The notes beneath the pieces are model-generated. The model made no database searches. It saw nothing but the letters and a program-made list of their open reading frames with translations, and was not told the DNA's origin. Shown here piece after piece: positions 25,097-33,866 of a stretch of 36,916 nt of DNA (positions are counted from its first letter, which is position 1; every line of letters starts with the position of its first letter). This DNA comes from an uncultured Gammaproteobacteria bacterium. GTDB lineage: Bacteria > Pseudomonadota > Gammaproteobacteria > Pseudomonadales > Pseudohongiellaceae. The stretch spans positions 1-36,916 of the forward strand of contig CAILUG010000005.1 of NCBI GenBank assembly GCA_903837345.1, given 5' to 3'. A program made the position numbers and the translations under genes.

Positions 25097-26196
25097 GTTG
25101 CCAGCTCGACCAGTTTCTCTCGCCACTGTCTGGCAACTTGTTGCCAGCTCCAGGCCAGACTCATTTCGGCACCCGCGCGGCCAAACTCTGCAATGAGCCC
25201 GCGGTTGGCAATCAGCTCGCCGATGCTTGCGATGAATTGTTCGTCGTTCCACACCACAAAACCATTGCCGCCATCAATTACAGTCGGCGTTTCGTAAAAA
25301 CCGAATACCACCTGGGCAAGCCCGCAGGCTGCAGCTTCCTGGGTAACCTTGGGAACCCCTTCACTCAGGGACGGCATTACAAACATATCTGCACGGCGAA
25401 ATGCTGCGGCAAGCTGTAGTGGTGGCAACGCACCCGGAAAATCCAGGTTTTTCAGGCCGCGTACGCCAACCTCCCGCAGCAAACTGTTGCGCATGATTCC
25501 GTCCCCGTACCAGATGAAATCGCAATCCGGGAACCGGTGCGCCAACTCGAGCATCAGCTGCGGCCGCTTGTTTTCCTTGACGCCGCCGGCAGAGACAATC
25601 TGCAACCGCGCATTGCGGTCACGCTGCTGCGGATAGAAACAGCTGGTATCGATTCCCAGCGGCAGCACACTGATCTTGTTGCCATAGCGACTGTTGCCCA
25701 TGCGTGCCAGAAACGGACTGATGGCAATTATGTGGTTTGCTTCCTGGTTGCGCTGATCGACTCTTGCCAGCATCGCTGCTGGTACATGCTGGCAGTAAAC
25801 CGGATGGCCGGCGAGCGCGGAATATTCTGCTTCACGTCTGGTATCCCCCAGCAAGCCTTCCAGCGTGACAATGACGGTACTGTCAAAACCAAGGCGGCGG
25901 CGCCAGCGCAGTCCGGCGGCATCGGTTGGAGTCACGCCTGGATAAAAAATAATGTCATAGGGGCGCAAGTAAGACAGGAACAGATGCAGATACCACGCAT
26001 GTTTGCGCCAAAGTCGGGTGACCTGTATGTGCGGATTGTGCAGCAGCCGCTCATCAGGCTGATGGTATGCAAGTGTATTTACCTGCCAGCCTGGCACATC
26101 CCATTCGCTGAGAATTTCCCTGGCATTATTCACCTGTGCATTCAGATTGCCGGCATCGACCAGCGTCGGCACCAGCATTTTTCTAGTCACTGGCAT
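25093..26196 (-). CDS. Family 4 glycosyltransferase
   Basis: This 367-residue GT4-type enzyme has IVSAGGVKENKRP and FIWYGDGIMRNSLL in the donor domain. The E-x7-E region is SEGVPKVTQEAAACGLAQV. ISVLPLGIDTSCFYP is the inter-domain segment common to GT4. ATG 26196 overlaps the upstream gene by ten bases; ATG 26178, six codons later, lies just past that gene's stop and is an alternative. The donor and acceptor are unknown. Confidence 0.88.
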   Translation of the reverse strand: MPVTRKMLVPTLVDAGNLNAQVNNAREILSEWDVPGWQVNTLAYHQPDERLLHNPHIQVTRLWRKHAWYLHLFLSYLRPYDIIFYPGVTPTDAAGLRWRRRLGFDSTVIVTLEGLLGDTRREAEYSALAGHPVYCQHVPAAMLARVDQRNQEANHIIAISPFLARMGNSRYGNKISVLPLGIDTSCFYPQQRDRNARLQIVSAGGVKENKRPQLMLELAHRFPDCDFIWYGDGIMRNSLLREVGVRGLKNLDFPGALPPLQLAAAFRRADMFVMPSLSEGVPKVTQEAAACGLAQVVFGFYETPTVIDGGNGFVVWNDEQFIASIGELIANRGLIAEFGRAGAEMSLAWSWQQVARQWREKLVELAT

Positions 26197-27473
26197 TGTT
26201 CACCCGGCGAGGCAGACAGTCGGGCCAGTACAGTCGAATAGAGTTCATCGTCTTTCATGAGTCGGTCAATGAGAACGGCGTCGTGCGACCAACGCAGACA
26301 ACGCTTGAACAAGGGATAGACCATGGCAGCCACTGCAGGGTCATCATCTGCACATACTGACACCGGAATCACGCCCTGCTGCAGACTGTCGGCCAGTACC
26401 GTCGAGAACCAGGACACCACCAGGCGTGGTCGCAATCTTGCAATCGTTTCAGGAAAACCGTCGGCGGGGCTTTCAATGGTCAGACCATATTGGTCTTTCA
26501 GGGTTGACCAGAAGCCGGGTTTCTCGCGTGGATGTGGTCGCACCACGACCGGGATACCGTTATCCCTCGCCCACTGCAACAGCGGCAATACCAGCTGCAA
26601 GTATGCTTCTTCAAAATAAATTGAGGCCAGCAAAACCGGACCCTTCAGCTGGCTGACCGGCAACACCGGATACTGCCGGCTGAAACTGATTGCTGCCTGT
26701 GGCAGTGCACGTTTGAAATAGTCGGCCTCATCCTTGGTCAAGGCTTCAATTCTTGCAAAATCCGGCAGCACCAGATGAAAAATCAGACCATGTTGCAGAT
26801 AGGCAATCGGCAGCTTCATCGCAGCAGCAGCAAATGCATTGGTATCGGCCGCAGCAAACGCCAGCTCCTGCAACTGCAGAGCCTTGTTGTTCCTGAGCAG
26901 GCAACACCATGCCCGCATGTAGGCGAAATGGGCAATGCCTATGCCGATATGGACCAGGAAGTCATTACGCCAGGGAACCAGTTCAGCAGGCAGGGCTGCG
27001 ATTGCGCGACGAGCCGCAGAGCAGGCGAATGCAAGCGAATGCAGCCCTTGCACAAGACCCACCCTGCCAAACTGCGCGAATGAGGCGGGGTTGGTCTGGT
27101 CAAGTCGCGCCACCGGGCCGCCATGACCGGCACAATAACGACTGAACAATTGCTCTTCCGAACCAGCTCCGAAGCCGATAAAAAATCTGGCAGGCAACGC
27201 TGCTGACTCTCTGCGAGCCAGACCGGCACCATTGCGCTGCCTGCGCAACAATCCGACCAGCTCCACAAAACCAACCAGCCACAGCAACTGCCACTCCAGG
27301 CCGACCCTGCTGGCTGCCCTGGTCAAGCCCGACAATCTGCGACCATTACTGCCACGTTGCACAGGCTGACCCTTGGCAATGCTTTTCAGCAAAGCATCAT
27401 CGGCGCACGCCCACCGGCATTCATTCGGCATTTGCTGCAGCTTGAATACCAGGGTTTTCAATAACCCCGGCAA
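26187..27473 (-). CDS. GT-B-like glycosyltransferase with RPHP motif; candidate nonulosonic acid transferase
   Basis: This 428-residue protein is not matched to a named family by eye. VVVRPHPREKPGFW holds an 'HP' motif, and LVVSWFSTVLADSLQQGVIPV has a Ser/Thr-rich loop before a helix. Similar HP and S-S/T elements are known in bacterial sialyltransferases and in CDP-glycerol-type transferases of the GT-B fold. YLQHGLIF in the middle also fits that fold. Since the operon makes a CMP-nonulosonic acid, this is the best candidate for its transferase. The start is uncertain: TTG 27473 has GGAG 11 bases upstream, and ATG 27431 is the alternative. The N-terminal ~130 residues are Arg/Ala-rich with weak structure signals. 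Confidence 0.6.
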   Translation of the reverse strand: MPGLLKTLVFKLQQMPNECRWACADDALLKSIAKGQPVQRGSNGRRLSGLTRAASRVGLEWQLLWLVGFVELVGLLRRQRNGAGLARRESAALPARFFIGFGAGSEEQLFSRYCAGHGGPVARLDQTNPASFAQFGRVGLVQGLHSLAFACSAARRAIAALPAELVPWRNDFLVHIGIGIAHFAYMRAWCCLLRNNKALQLQELAFAAADTNAFAAAAMKLPIAYLQHGLIFHLVLPDFARIEALTKDEADYFKRALPQAAISFSRQYPVLPVSQLKGPVLLASIYFEEAYLQLVLPLLQWARDNGIPVVVRPHPREKPGFWSTLKDQYGLTIESPADGFPETIARLRPRLVVSWFSTVLADSLQQGVIPVSVCADDDPAVAAMVYPLFKRCLRWSHDAVLIDRLMKDDELYSTVLARLSASPGEQCQ

Positions 27474-27496
27474 CGCAGCTTGGGCTCCGGTATCGT

Positions 27497-28069
27497 TCAG
27501 ACTGGTCTCCCTTCCGACTCAATGGTTCGCACCACTCTGGCCGGATTGCCAACTGCCACCACACCGGGCGGGATTGACCTGGTTACCACACTGCCGGCTC
27601 CCACAACCGCATTTCTGCCAATTTCCACACCCGGCAAAATGATGCAGTTGGCACCGACCCAGCAACCCTTTCTGAGCACGACCGGTGAACACTGGCTATG
27701 ACCCTGGTTCAAAATGGAAGTGTGTGCGTCTGCGAAAACATGGTTGGCAACATAGATATGCACACCGGAACCGAGCATCACTTCGTCTTCAATTATGATG
27801 CTTAACCCATCCACACGCGGATCGGCAAACAACATGGTGGCCGGACGTATGACCACTTTTGCGCCAATATGTATCCTTGAACACTCGATCGCATAAGCTC
27901 CCGGCCTGAATTCGGCCTCTTCACCAAAACCCGCAAATTTTTTTGAACAGAGCGCACGCATGCTGCTCTTGAAATGCAGACGCCAGTGCGTCCACGGAAT
28001 ATCCGGCCCAATCCTGTTCACGTTGCGCCAATACCTGATGCGTGCAAGCACTTCGTTTGGGCTGATCAT
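27497..28069 (-). CDS. Hexapeptide-repeat O-acyltransferase (WbbJ/maltose acetyltransferase type)
   Basis: This 190-residue left-handed beta-helix acyltransferase has hexapeptide repeats visible from about residue 60. One is IHIGAKVVIRPATMLFAD, followed by IIIEDEVMLGSGVHIYVANH. Toward the end comes VVLRKGCWVGANCIILPGVEIGRNAVVGAGSVV, closed by IPPGVVAVGNPARVV. The His in VANH and its context match the xenobiotic/sugar acetyltransferase active site. It is probably an acetyl-CoA-dependent O- or N-acetyltransferase for a glycan sugar. It lies 19 bases downstream of the nonulosonate block and precedes the RPHP-motif glycosyltransferase. Confidence 0.9.
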   Translation of the reverse strand: MISPNEVLARIRYWRNVNRIGPDIPWTHWRLHFKSSMRALCSKKFAGFGEEAEFRPGAYAIECSRIHIGAKVVIRPATMLFADPRVDGLSIIIEDEVMLGSGVHIYVANHVFADAHTSILNQGHSQCSPVVLRKGCWVGANCIILPGVEIGRNAVVGAGSVVTRSIPPGVVAVGNPARVVRTIESEGRPV

Positions 28070-28088
28070 TGCCGCGCCCCCTCACGCC

Positions 28089-28892
28089 TTACCATGCGGC
28101 CCAGCCTCCATCCACCTTGAGGTTGATACCGGTCACGTAGGCGGAAAGATCACTGGCCAGATAGGCAACAGCACCAGCGAAATCTTCTTCGGTGGCCATT
28201 CGGCGCAGCGGGGTTCTGGTTTCATAACGTTTGACAAATACTTCTGGCTGATTCCTGAACACGCCGCCTGGCGAAATGGCATTGACACGTATGTCAGGAG
28301 CCAGGGTTGTCGACAGCCAGCGTGTCAACTGCATGAGGCCGCCCTTGGAGGCAGCATAAGCAGCCGGATTTCCCATCGCGGTATCCTCATACAAACTGTA
28401 GTCGGGGCCCAGGGTTGCATAGATGGAACCGACATTGATGATGCTGCCCTGTCCGTTTTTGCGGAGCAGCGGAACCAGCCCTTTGATCAGATCGAATGCA
28501 GCGGTGAGATTTACTTCCAGAGCACGCCGCCAGGTTTCGACCGATTGTTCTTCAAAGCCGGTTACCCAACCTTGCAACCCGGAAGTGCCGACAAATGCCG
28601 CGTTATTGATCAATACATCCAGTCCGGCTGCCCCTGACATAATCTGCGCAATCAGTTGCTCCCGCTCACCCTGCTGTTCCAGATCACAGACCACGGTAAC
28701 AATCTTCACGCCGAAGCGCGACTCCAGTTCTGCCAGGAGACTGCCATAATCTGCTGCGGCCCGGTCAACCAGCACCAGATCGGCTCCCAATTCGGCCAGG
28801 GTCTCGGTCATCACCCGGCCGATCTTGCCGGCAGCACCGGTAATCAGCGCGCGCCGGCCACGCATGTTCATCAGACGGGCAATCGTGCTCAT
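28089..28892 (-). CDS. ptmA: Short-chain dehydrogenase, PtmA-like
   Basis: This 267-residue classical SDR has LITGAAGKIGR (NAD(P)-binding glycine loop), LINNAAF, an active-site Ser in IINVGSIYA, and the Tyr/Lys pair in AAYAASKGG. ISPGGVF and VDGGWAAW complete the family C-terminus. By position it corresponds to PtmA, the last gene of the Campylobacter leg/ptm order. In that organism PtmA works with PtmF in the early, hexosamine-supplying part of the GDP-linked legionaminic pathway. The ATG at 28892 overlaps the CMP-synthetase gene by four bases. The symbol rests on gene order and family, not on a direct alignment. Confidence 0.78.
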   Translation of the reverse strand: MSTIARLMNMRGRRALITGAAGKIGRVMTETLAELGADLVLVDRAAADYGSLLAELESRFGVKIVTVVCDLEQQGEREQLIAQIMSGAAGLDVLINNAAFVGTSGLQGWVTGFEEQSVETWRRALEVNLTAAFDLIKGLVPLLRKNGQGSIINVGSIYATLGPDYSLYEDTAMGNPAAYAASKGGLMQLTRWLSTTLAPDIRVNAISPGGVFRNQPEVFVKRYETRTPLRRMATEEDFAGAVAYLASDLSAYVTGINLKVDGGWAAW

Positions 28893-29593
28893 GATTCACT
28901 CTCTCTTGCGGCGAGCAAACACTCGGCCAGCCTGAAATCCAGCAATGTATCAATATCCACTGCCCGCTCCACCGGCACTTTGACGTGCATTACCTTGCCC
29001 TCAAAAATTCCGTTGCTGCGCATCACGAATTCAGGACGTGCCACATAGCCAACCGGGGTGATGTCATACACAACTGGGGCATCCTGGCGTCTAGTCACCG
29101 CTCCTTCGGGCTGATTGACCAGGGCTGCCCTTCCATCAGGCAGCACTTTCACCATGTTGAACCAGGGATTGCGATGGGCATCAGCGACAGTAATGACAAT
29201 ATCCGCATCACTGGCCGCAAATTTGTCGAGACAGTTTTCAAGATCTTCAACAGCGCGCAGCGGAGCCACGGCAGGCACCACCAGCAAGGCATCCGGATAG
29301 CTGCCTTCGTCTGCTTTCAGGTAATCCAGTGCATGGCGCCACACCAGCCACTCGGGACTTTTGTCGCCCGCCAGTTCGGCGTGGCGCATAAAGGGCACCT
29401 CGGCACCGGCCGCCCTGGCAGCTGCCGCGATAGCTTCCGAATCGGTAGAAACAATCACACGACGCACTTGCTTTACAGCCTTTGCCTGCTCCACGGCCCA
29501 TGCGATCAAAGGTTTGCCTCCAAGCAAACGAATATTCTTGCCCGGCAAACCTTTGGAGCCACCACGTGCACAGATCAGGGCTATTACATTCAT
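28889..29593 (-). CDS. legF: CMP-nonulosonate (legionaminic acid) cytidylyltransferase
   Basis: This 234-residue enzyme activates a nonulosonic acid with CTP. ICARGGSKGLPGKNIRLLGGKPL is the family's nucleotide-binding start, and VDIDTLLDFRLAE is the C-terminal metal-binding region. The segment where sialic acid synthetases usually have 'QPTSPLR' reads VPAVAPLR here, which suggests a legionaminate- or pseudaminate-type enzyme (PtmB/LegF) rather than NeuA. The ATG at 29593 overlaps the ptmF stop and its own stop overlaps the ptmA start. The product CMP-sugar would feed the RPHP-motif glycosyltransferase downstream. Confidence 0.9.
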   Translation of the reverse strand: MNVIALICARGGSKGLPGKNIRLLGGKPLIAWAVEQAKAVKQVRRVIVSTDSEAIAAAARAAGAEVPFMRHAELAGDKSPEWLVWRHALDYLKADEGSYPDALLVVPAVAPLRAVEDLENCLDKFAASDADIVITVADAHRNPWFNMVKVLPDGRAALVNQPEGAVTRRQDAPVVYDITPVGYVARPEFVMRSNGIFEGKVMHVKVPVERAVDIDTLLDFRLAECLLAARESES

Positions 29594-30648
29594 AGGTTGG
29601 TTATTCTCATGGCTGGTGTAACAGTAGCCCGCATGGCGGATGAACGGCGGGCAGCTTCAATCACCAGCAAAGTGGCAGGTGCATCCTCGCCACTCACTGC
29701 TGGCACCGCCTTGCCAGCCATACATTGCATGAAGTGCTGCCACTGCGCCTTGTAGGATTCATCGGCCATCGGCCCCTGCGAGTAAAGATTTTCCCAACCA
29801 GTCTCACGCGAGCGAAACAATTCGACCTGTCCACTGATTGCATTCCATCGCATGGTTCCGGCATCGCCGATTACGGTGCAGGTGCGGGTAGTATCACGCC
29901 GGAAACAATCGAGGTTGAGGCTGGCAATCAGTTCTTTGCTGCCGTCGTTGCCTTTGAGACCGAGAGTCAGACCGGCCATATCTTCAACATTGATCTCCAG
30001 CTTGCTTTGGGTGCGCAGCACAGCACTGACCCACTGCACCTCGCCGAACAGCCAGCGCAGATAATCGAGTTCATGACTGAGTTCCAGCAGCACCCCGCCT
30101 CCAAGCTCAGCTCTGGCGGAAACAGATGTACGGTAATCAGTGCCTGGCCGCCACTCCGGCAGGTACTGGCCAACTTCTGCCCGCACATTGAGAATTGCGC
30201 CAACCACTTTGCTTTGCAGCAATTCCCGGAACCGCAGCAGCGAAGGCATGAAGCGCAAATTATAGGCAGTCATCAGCACCAGCTGCTGCTTGCGGCAAAT
30301 GTCGATCAGGTCGCGCACTCCCTCCGCGCTGCTGGCTATAGGCTTCTCGATCAAGAGATGCACGCCGGCCTCTGCCAGCGCCAGCGCCACCGGCAAATGA
30401 TGGGAACTGGGGTTGGCGATTACTGCTGCCTGTGGCTGAAAAGCCAAAGCTTGTTCCAGGCTTGTGAAACAGTGATCCATCCCGGCAGCCAGGGGTTCCG
30501 TAGTTTGCTGATGGCGCAGCACAGCCAGCTCCACTTCCGGCAACATTGCTCGGATCAAGCGGGCGTGACGTTTGCCGATACTGCCAAAACCGGCGATGAG
30601 AATGCGCGCAGGAATCACTCGTTCAGCTCTTGTTGTTGGCTTTGTCAT
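29590..30648 (-). CDS. ptmF: Gfo/Idh/MocA-family oxidoreductase, PtmF-like
   Basis: This 352-residue NAD(P)-dependent oxidoreductase has ILIAGFGSIGKRHARLI as the Rossmann glycine motif, AAVIANPSSHHLPVALALAEAGVHLLIEKPIA as the cofactor/EKP signature, and a C-terminal domain with GGGVLLELSHELDYLRWLFG. The EKP lysine is present. ATG 30648 overlaps the ptmE end by 26 bases; a GTG at 30618 would give the shorter start normal for the family. In gene order it falls between ptmE and ptmB, where Campylobacter has PtmF. Assigning it to the GDP-linked legionaminic acid pathway rests on that synteny. Confidence 0.8.
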   Translation of the reverse strand: MTKPTTRAERVIPARILIAGFGSIGKRHARLIRAMLPEVELAVLRHQQTTEPLAAGMDHCFTSLEQALAFQPQAAVIANPSSHHLPVALALAEAGVHLLIEKPIASSAEGVRDLIDICRKQQLVLMTAYNLRFMPSLLRFRELLQSKVVGAILNVRAEVGQYLPEWRPGTDYRTSVSARAELGGGVLLELSHELDYLRWLFGEVQWVSAVLRTQSKLEINVEDMAGLTLGLKGNDGSKELIASLNLDCFRRDTTRTCTVIGDAGTMRWNAISGQVELFRSRETGWENLYSQGPMADESYKAQWQHFMQCMAGKAVPAVSGEDAPATLLVIEAARRSSAMRATVTPAMRITNL

Positions 30649-31684
30649 AATCTTCCGGCCGGCCAACATCCAGCCACGGCTCATGCATCGGATAGACGAT
30701 GGTGCGCTCGCCCTTCGCCTGCAGCCGGGAAAACAGCGTGGGCATGTCACACACTTCGCCGCGACGCAGGCTGGCAAATGCCTGGGGTTCGAGCACATAG
30801 ATACCCGCATTCACATAGCTGTGCACGATCGGCTTCTCTTCAAACCCGGTGATATCGATGCCGCTGGTCTGGACCACGCCGAACGGATGCTGCAACTCGT
30901 GCAGACGCACAGCCATGGTCGCCACCGCATTCTGGCGACAGTGGAAATCCAGCAGATCGCCGTAATGGATGTCAGTCAACACATCGCCGTTTGACACCAG
31001 CACCGGGCTGCGGGAATCCGTGTTGAGCAGACTGAGCGCTCCGGCGGTGCCAAGCGGCATTTCTTCACGCAGATAACTGATGTGTACCTGCCAGCGACTG
31101 CCATCACCGAAATGCTCTTCGATCATATGGCCAAGGTAATGCACGGCCAGCACAAATTCCCGGAAACCTTCGGCCTTGGCACGTTCAATGATATGTTCGA
31201 GCATCGGTTTGCCTGCCACCGGCAACAACGGCTTGGGACAATGCTCGGTATGCGGACGCAGCCTGGTTCCCTTGCCACCAGCCATGATCACCATCAGGTT
31301 CGGGCGTGATTTTGGCTCCAGCAGTTCGTCCAGCATATGCAAGCCGACCAACTGTCTGGTTTCATTGACCACCGGCACCTGATGCAGTTTGTTGGAACGC
31401 ATCAATTGCAACACCATCTCCCGGCTGAATTCCGGTGGCACCACCAGCGGATCGTGATGGATGACACTGTCAATGGCGCTGTTCAATCCGAGTCCGCGCA
31501 ACAGGCCGCGTCTGATATCGCCATCAGTCATGGTCCCGAGCAAGGTACCGTCGCCGGCCACCACCATCACGATCTGCGCACCCGAATCCACCAGATTCGC
31601 AATTGCATCCTGTATGGTGGCTGAGACCGGCAGCACTGCCTTTTGCCAACGGGGTTTGGAGGGGGCGGCTTTCATCAAAGTCAT
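30623..31684 (-). CDS. ptmE: CBS-domain nucleotidyltransferase, PtmE-like (GDP-sugar pyrophosphorylase)
   Basis: This 353-residue protein has two CBS motifs at its N-terminus (IQDAIANLVDSGAQIVMVV...TDGDIRR, then MRSNKLHQVPVVN) and a sugar-phosphate nucleotidyltransferase domain after about residue 125. The latter begins VIMAGGKGTRLRPHTEHCPKPLLPV and carries NGDVLTD and FEEKP. This CBS + transferase layout is that of PtmE, which makes the GDP-linked amino sugar in the Campylobacter pathway. ATG 31684 is my choice; a TTG at 31702 would overlap the legG stop. The CBS pair suggests control by an adenine nucleotide or a similar ligand. Confidence 0.86.
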   Translation of the reverse strand: MTLMKAAPSKPRWQKAVLPVSATIQDAIANLVDSGAQIVMVVAGDGTLLGTMTDGDIRRGLLRGLGLNSAIDSVIHHDPLVVPPEFSREMVLQLMRSNKLHQVPVVNETRQLVGLHMLDELLEPKSRPNLMVIMAGGKGTRLRPHTEHCPKPLLPVAGKPMLEHIIERAKAEGFREFVLAVHYLGHMIEEHFGDGSRWQVHISYLREEMPLGTAGALSLLNTDSRSPVLVSNGDVLTDIHYGDLLDFHCRQNAVATMAVRLHELQHPFGVVQTSGIDITGFEEKPIVHSYVNAGIYVLEPQAFASLRRGEVCDMPTLFSRLQAKGERTIVYPMHEPWLDVGRPEDYDKANNKS

Positions 31685-31698
31685 CGTCTCATTGTGGA

Positions 31699-32868
31699 TC
31701 AAATGCGGGGTATTGGTACATTGTAAAAAGTCTTCTTGAGCAAACCGGTGAGCGGCACTTCCAACAATACCTGCACAATCCGGGCGGCAGCACCACCATC
31801 GCCATACGGATTGACCACGGCCGGCAGCAACGCAGCAAACTCCGGCGAATACAGGCGCGCTATCGCCGCAGTGATGGCAGCCCGCTCTGGCTCACAGTCA
31901 ATCACACTGGCCGCCTTGAGACGTCCGCGCTGGCGATCACCAATATTGACAGTTCCCTTGTGCAAGCCGGGCACTTCAATCAGCCCGCTGGATGAATTGC
32001 CGATCACGCCATCCACTTGTCGCACACACGCCAGGTAGCGCAACCTCCCCAGCGACGCATAACAGCGTGCGTTGGCATGCGTGGCCACAAACTGCCTGAT
32101 CATGTCTGCCAGCACACTGCCTTCGGTATCAGCATTTGGCAGCGTGAATACCAGATTGGTTTCCTGCAGCGCATCCAGTGCTGCCAGCAGCTCTGCCAGC
32201 TGACTGGCAGAAGCTCCCGGCTCAAGCGTGACCGGATGAAAGGTTACCAGCAGGTTCTTGCGGCCAAAGCGAAAATCCAGTGATTTCTCCAGCGCGTCGC
32301 GTGCTGGCAGCGGCAGGCTGGCCAGATCGTCAAGACCAGGACTGCCAACCAGGTAGACATGCGCCGGCTGTTCTCCCAACTGGATCACCCGGTCGCGGTA
32401 CTCGGCCGCCGCCACAAAATGCAAGTGCGACATCTTGGTAATGGCATGACGCAAGGCCTCATCAAAAGCGCCTTCCGTGGTTTCACCGCCATGCAGGTGT
32501 GCCACCGGAATACGCGCCATCAATGCCGCCGCCACTGCCACAAAAATTTCATAACGATCCCCCAGCACCAGTACTACTGCGGGTTGCAACTCAGCCAGTG
32601 CTCCGGCAATGCCAATCAGCCCGCGCCCCATTGAAGCCGCAATGCCGACTGGCGTGTCTTCACCCAGCTGCATGTCAACCTTGCAGTCAATGTGAAAACC
32701 ATTCTCTTCAATTTCATGCCAGGTCGAACCAAATGCGGGCGCCATATGTGCGCCTGTGGCGACCACCTGCAAACTCAGCGCAGTCGATGTCTGGATGGCC
32801 GCCATCACCGGCCGCAACAACCCGTACTCGGCGCGACTGCCTGTAATGACACAGATCTTGCGACTCAT
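31699..32868 (-). CDS. legG: Hydrolysing NDP-sugar 2-epimerase (NeuC/LegG family)
   Basis: This 389-residue GT-B-fold 2-epimerase releases a free 2-epimerised sugar from its nucleotide. CVITGSRAEYGLLRPVM is the NeuC-type start, LVLGDRYEIFVAVAAAL and AHLHGGETTEGAFDEALRHAITK form the catalytic region, and VIGNSSSGLIEVP is the nucleotide-binding loop. In the legionaminic pathway the substrate would be the GDP-linked 2,4-diacetamido-trideoxy hexose, giving 2,4-diacetamido-2,4,6-trideoxymannose. A NeuC-type epimerase, rather than a PseG hydrolase, argues against pseudaminic acid. The ATG at 32868 overlaps the legI stop. Confidence 0.93.
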   Translation of the reverse strand: MSRKICVITGSRAEYGLLRPVMAAIQTSTALSLQVVATGAHMAPAFGSTWHEIEENGFHIDCKVDMQLGEDTPVGIAASMGRGLIGIAGALAELQPAVVLVLGDRYEIFVAVAAALMARIPVAHLHGGETTEGAFDEALRHAITKMSHLHFVAAAEYRDRVIQLGEQPAHVYLVGSPGLDDLASLPLPARDALEKSLDFRFGRKNLLVTFHPVTLEPGASASQLAELLAALDALQETNLVFTLPNADTEGSVLADMIRQFVATHANARCYASLGRLRYLACVRQVDGVIGNSSSGLIEVPGLHKGTVNIGDRQRGRLKAASVIDCEPERAAITAAIARLYSPEFAALLPAVVNPYGDGGAAARIVQVLLEVPLTGLLKKTFYNVPIPRI

Positions 32869-33866
32869 AACTCTATGTACTCATCGGCGCCAAAATCACG
32901 CACGGCATGCTGGCCAATGACTTCATCCCAACGCATGGGTGACAACCCGCCGCCTGGCCGCTTTACCGCCAGATTGTTTTCACTGAAACGCTCGCCTTTG
33001 CTGATGGCTTTGGCTGCGACGATCGATTTGCGCGCAATGACCAGATTGCCAGCCTCACTCGGGCTTGGATGTTTTTGTCCGTCACCCAGTGCGAGCTCAA
33101 TGTTGCGGATCGCGCTGACCATGGCCTTGAGTTCATCCGGTTCCAGACTGGCCTTGTGGTCAGGTCCCGGCAGGGTACGGTCCAGAGTGAAATGCTTTTC
33201 GATTACGCTTGCGCCCAAAGTTACTGCCGCAATTGCCACTTCAATGCCCACGGTATGATCAGAATAGCCGACGGCAACTTTGCAGGCGTCCCTGATTGAC
33301 AACATCGCGCGCAGATTCACATCCTGCATCGGCGTCGGATATTCAGTGTTGCAATGCAGCACCGTGACCAGACTGCGGGCTGTGCCGGCCTGTTCCAGCA
33401 CACGCACTGCTGCCTCGATCTCTGCCAGCGTCGACATGCCGGTGGACAGGATGACCGGCTGACCCATGCCTCCCACCTTGCGCAGGTAAGGCAGATTGGT
33501 GATTTCACCCGAAGGAATTTTCCACCGATCAAGTCCGAGCGCAGCCAGCAGATCAATGCTGGCAAGATCAAACGCCGATGAGAAGAATCCGATGCCGCAG
33601 AGGCGGCAATGTCGCATCAGTTTTTCATGCATAGCAACATCCAGCTCAAGCCGCTTGAGCATCGCATGCTGGCTTTCAGCACCCGGCATGTTGCGGTTCT
33701 GGTAAGCCGCTTTGGGAGCTTGTGCGGCTGCCAGTGCATCCGCGCGGAAGGTCTGGAATTTCACAAGATCGGCGCCGGCGTCAGCGGCAACTTCTATCAG
33801 CTGCAGTGCCCGTGCCAGTTCACCGTCATGATTGACCCCGGCTTCGGCAATAATCAGCGTTTTCAT
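32865..33866 (-). CDS. legI: Nonulosonic acid synthase (NeuB/LegI family)
   Basis: This 333-residue enzyme condenses phosphoenolpyruvate with a 6-carbon sugar to make the 9-carbon acid. The TIM-barrel part includes IIAEAGVNHDG, VKFQTFRAD, RWKIPSGEITNLPYL and LHCNTEYPTP. The metal- and PEP-binding region contains GYSDHTVGIEVAIAAVTLGASVIEKHFTLDR. A C-terminal SAF (antifreeze-like) domain begins at about residue 275 (ARKSIVAAKAISKGERFSENNL). The ATG at 33866 overlaps the NeuD-like stop. The substrate should be the product of LegG. Confidence 0.94.
   Translation of the reverse strand: MKTLIIAEAGVNHDGELARALQLIEVAADAGADLVKFQTFRADALAAAQAPKAAYQNRNMPGAESQHAMLKRLELDVAMHEKLMRHCRLCGIGFFSSAFDLASIDLLAALGLDRWKIPSGEITNLPYLRKVGGMGQPVILSTGMSTLAEIEAAVRVLEQAGTARSLVTVLHCNTEYPTPMQDVNLRAMLSIRDACKVAVGYSDHTVGIEVAIAAVTLGASVIEKHFTLDRTLPGPDHKASLEPDELKAMVSAIRNIELALGDGQKHPSPSEAGNLVIARKSIVAAKAISKGERFSENNLAVKRPGGGLSPMRWDEVIGQHAVRDFGADEYIEL

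Noticed and set aside
24266-25297. 343-codon plus-strand open frame
   Set aside because: It is antisense to FemAB copy 2 and the end of a GT4 gene; no ribosome site or family features.
29725-30852. 375-codon plus-strand open frame
   Set aside because: It is antisense to ptmF and ptmE, which have full family motifs.
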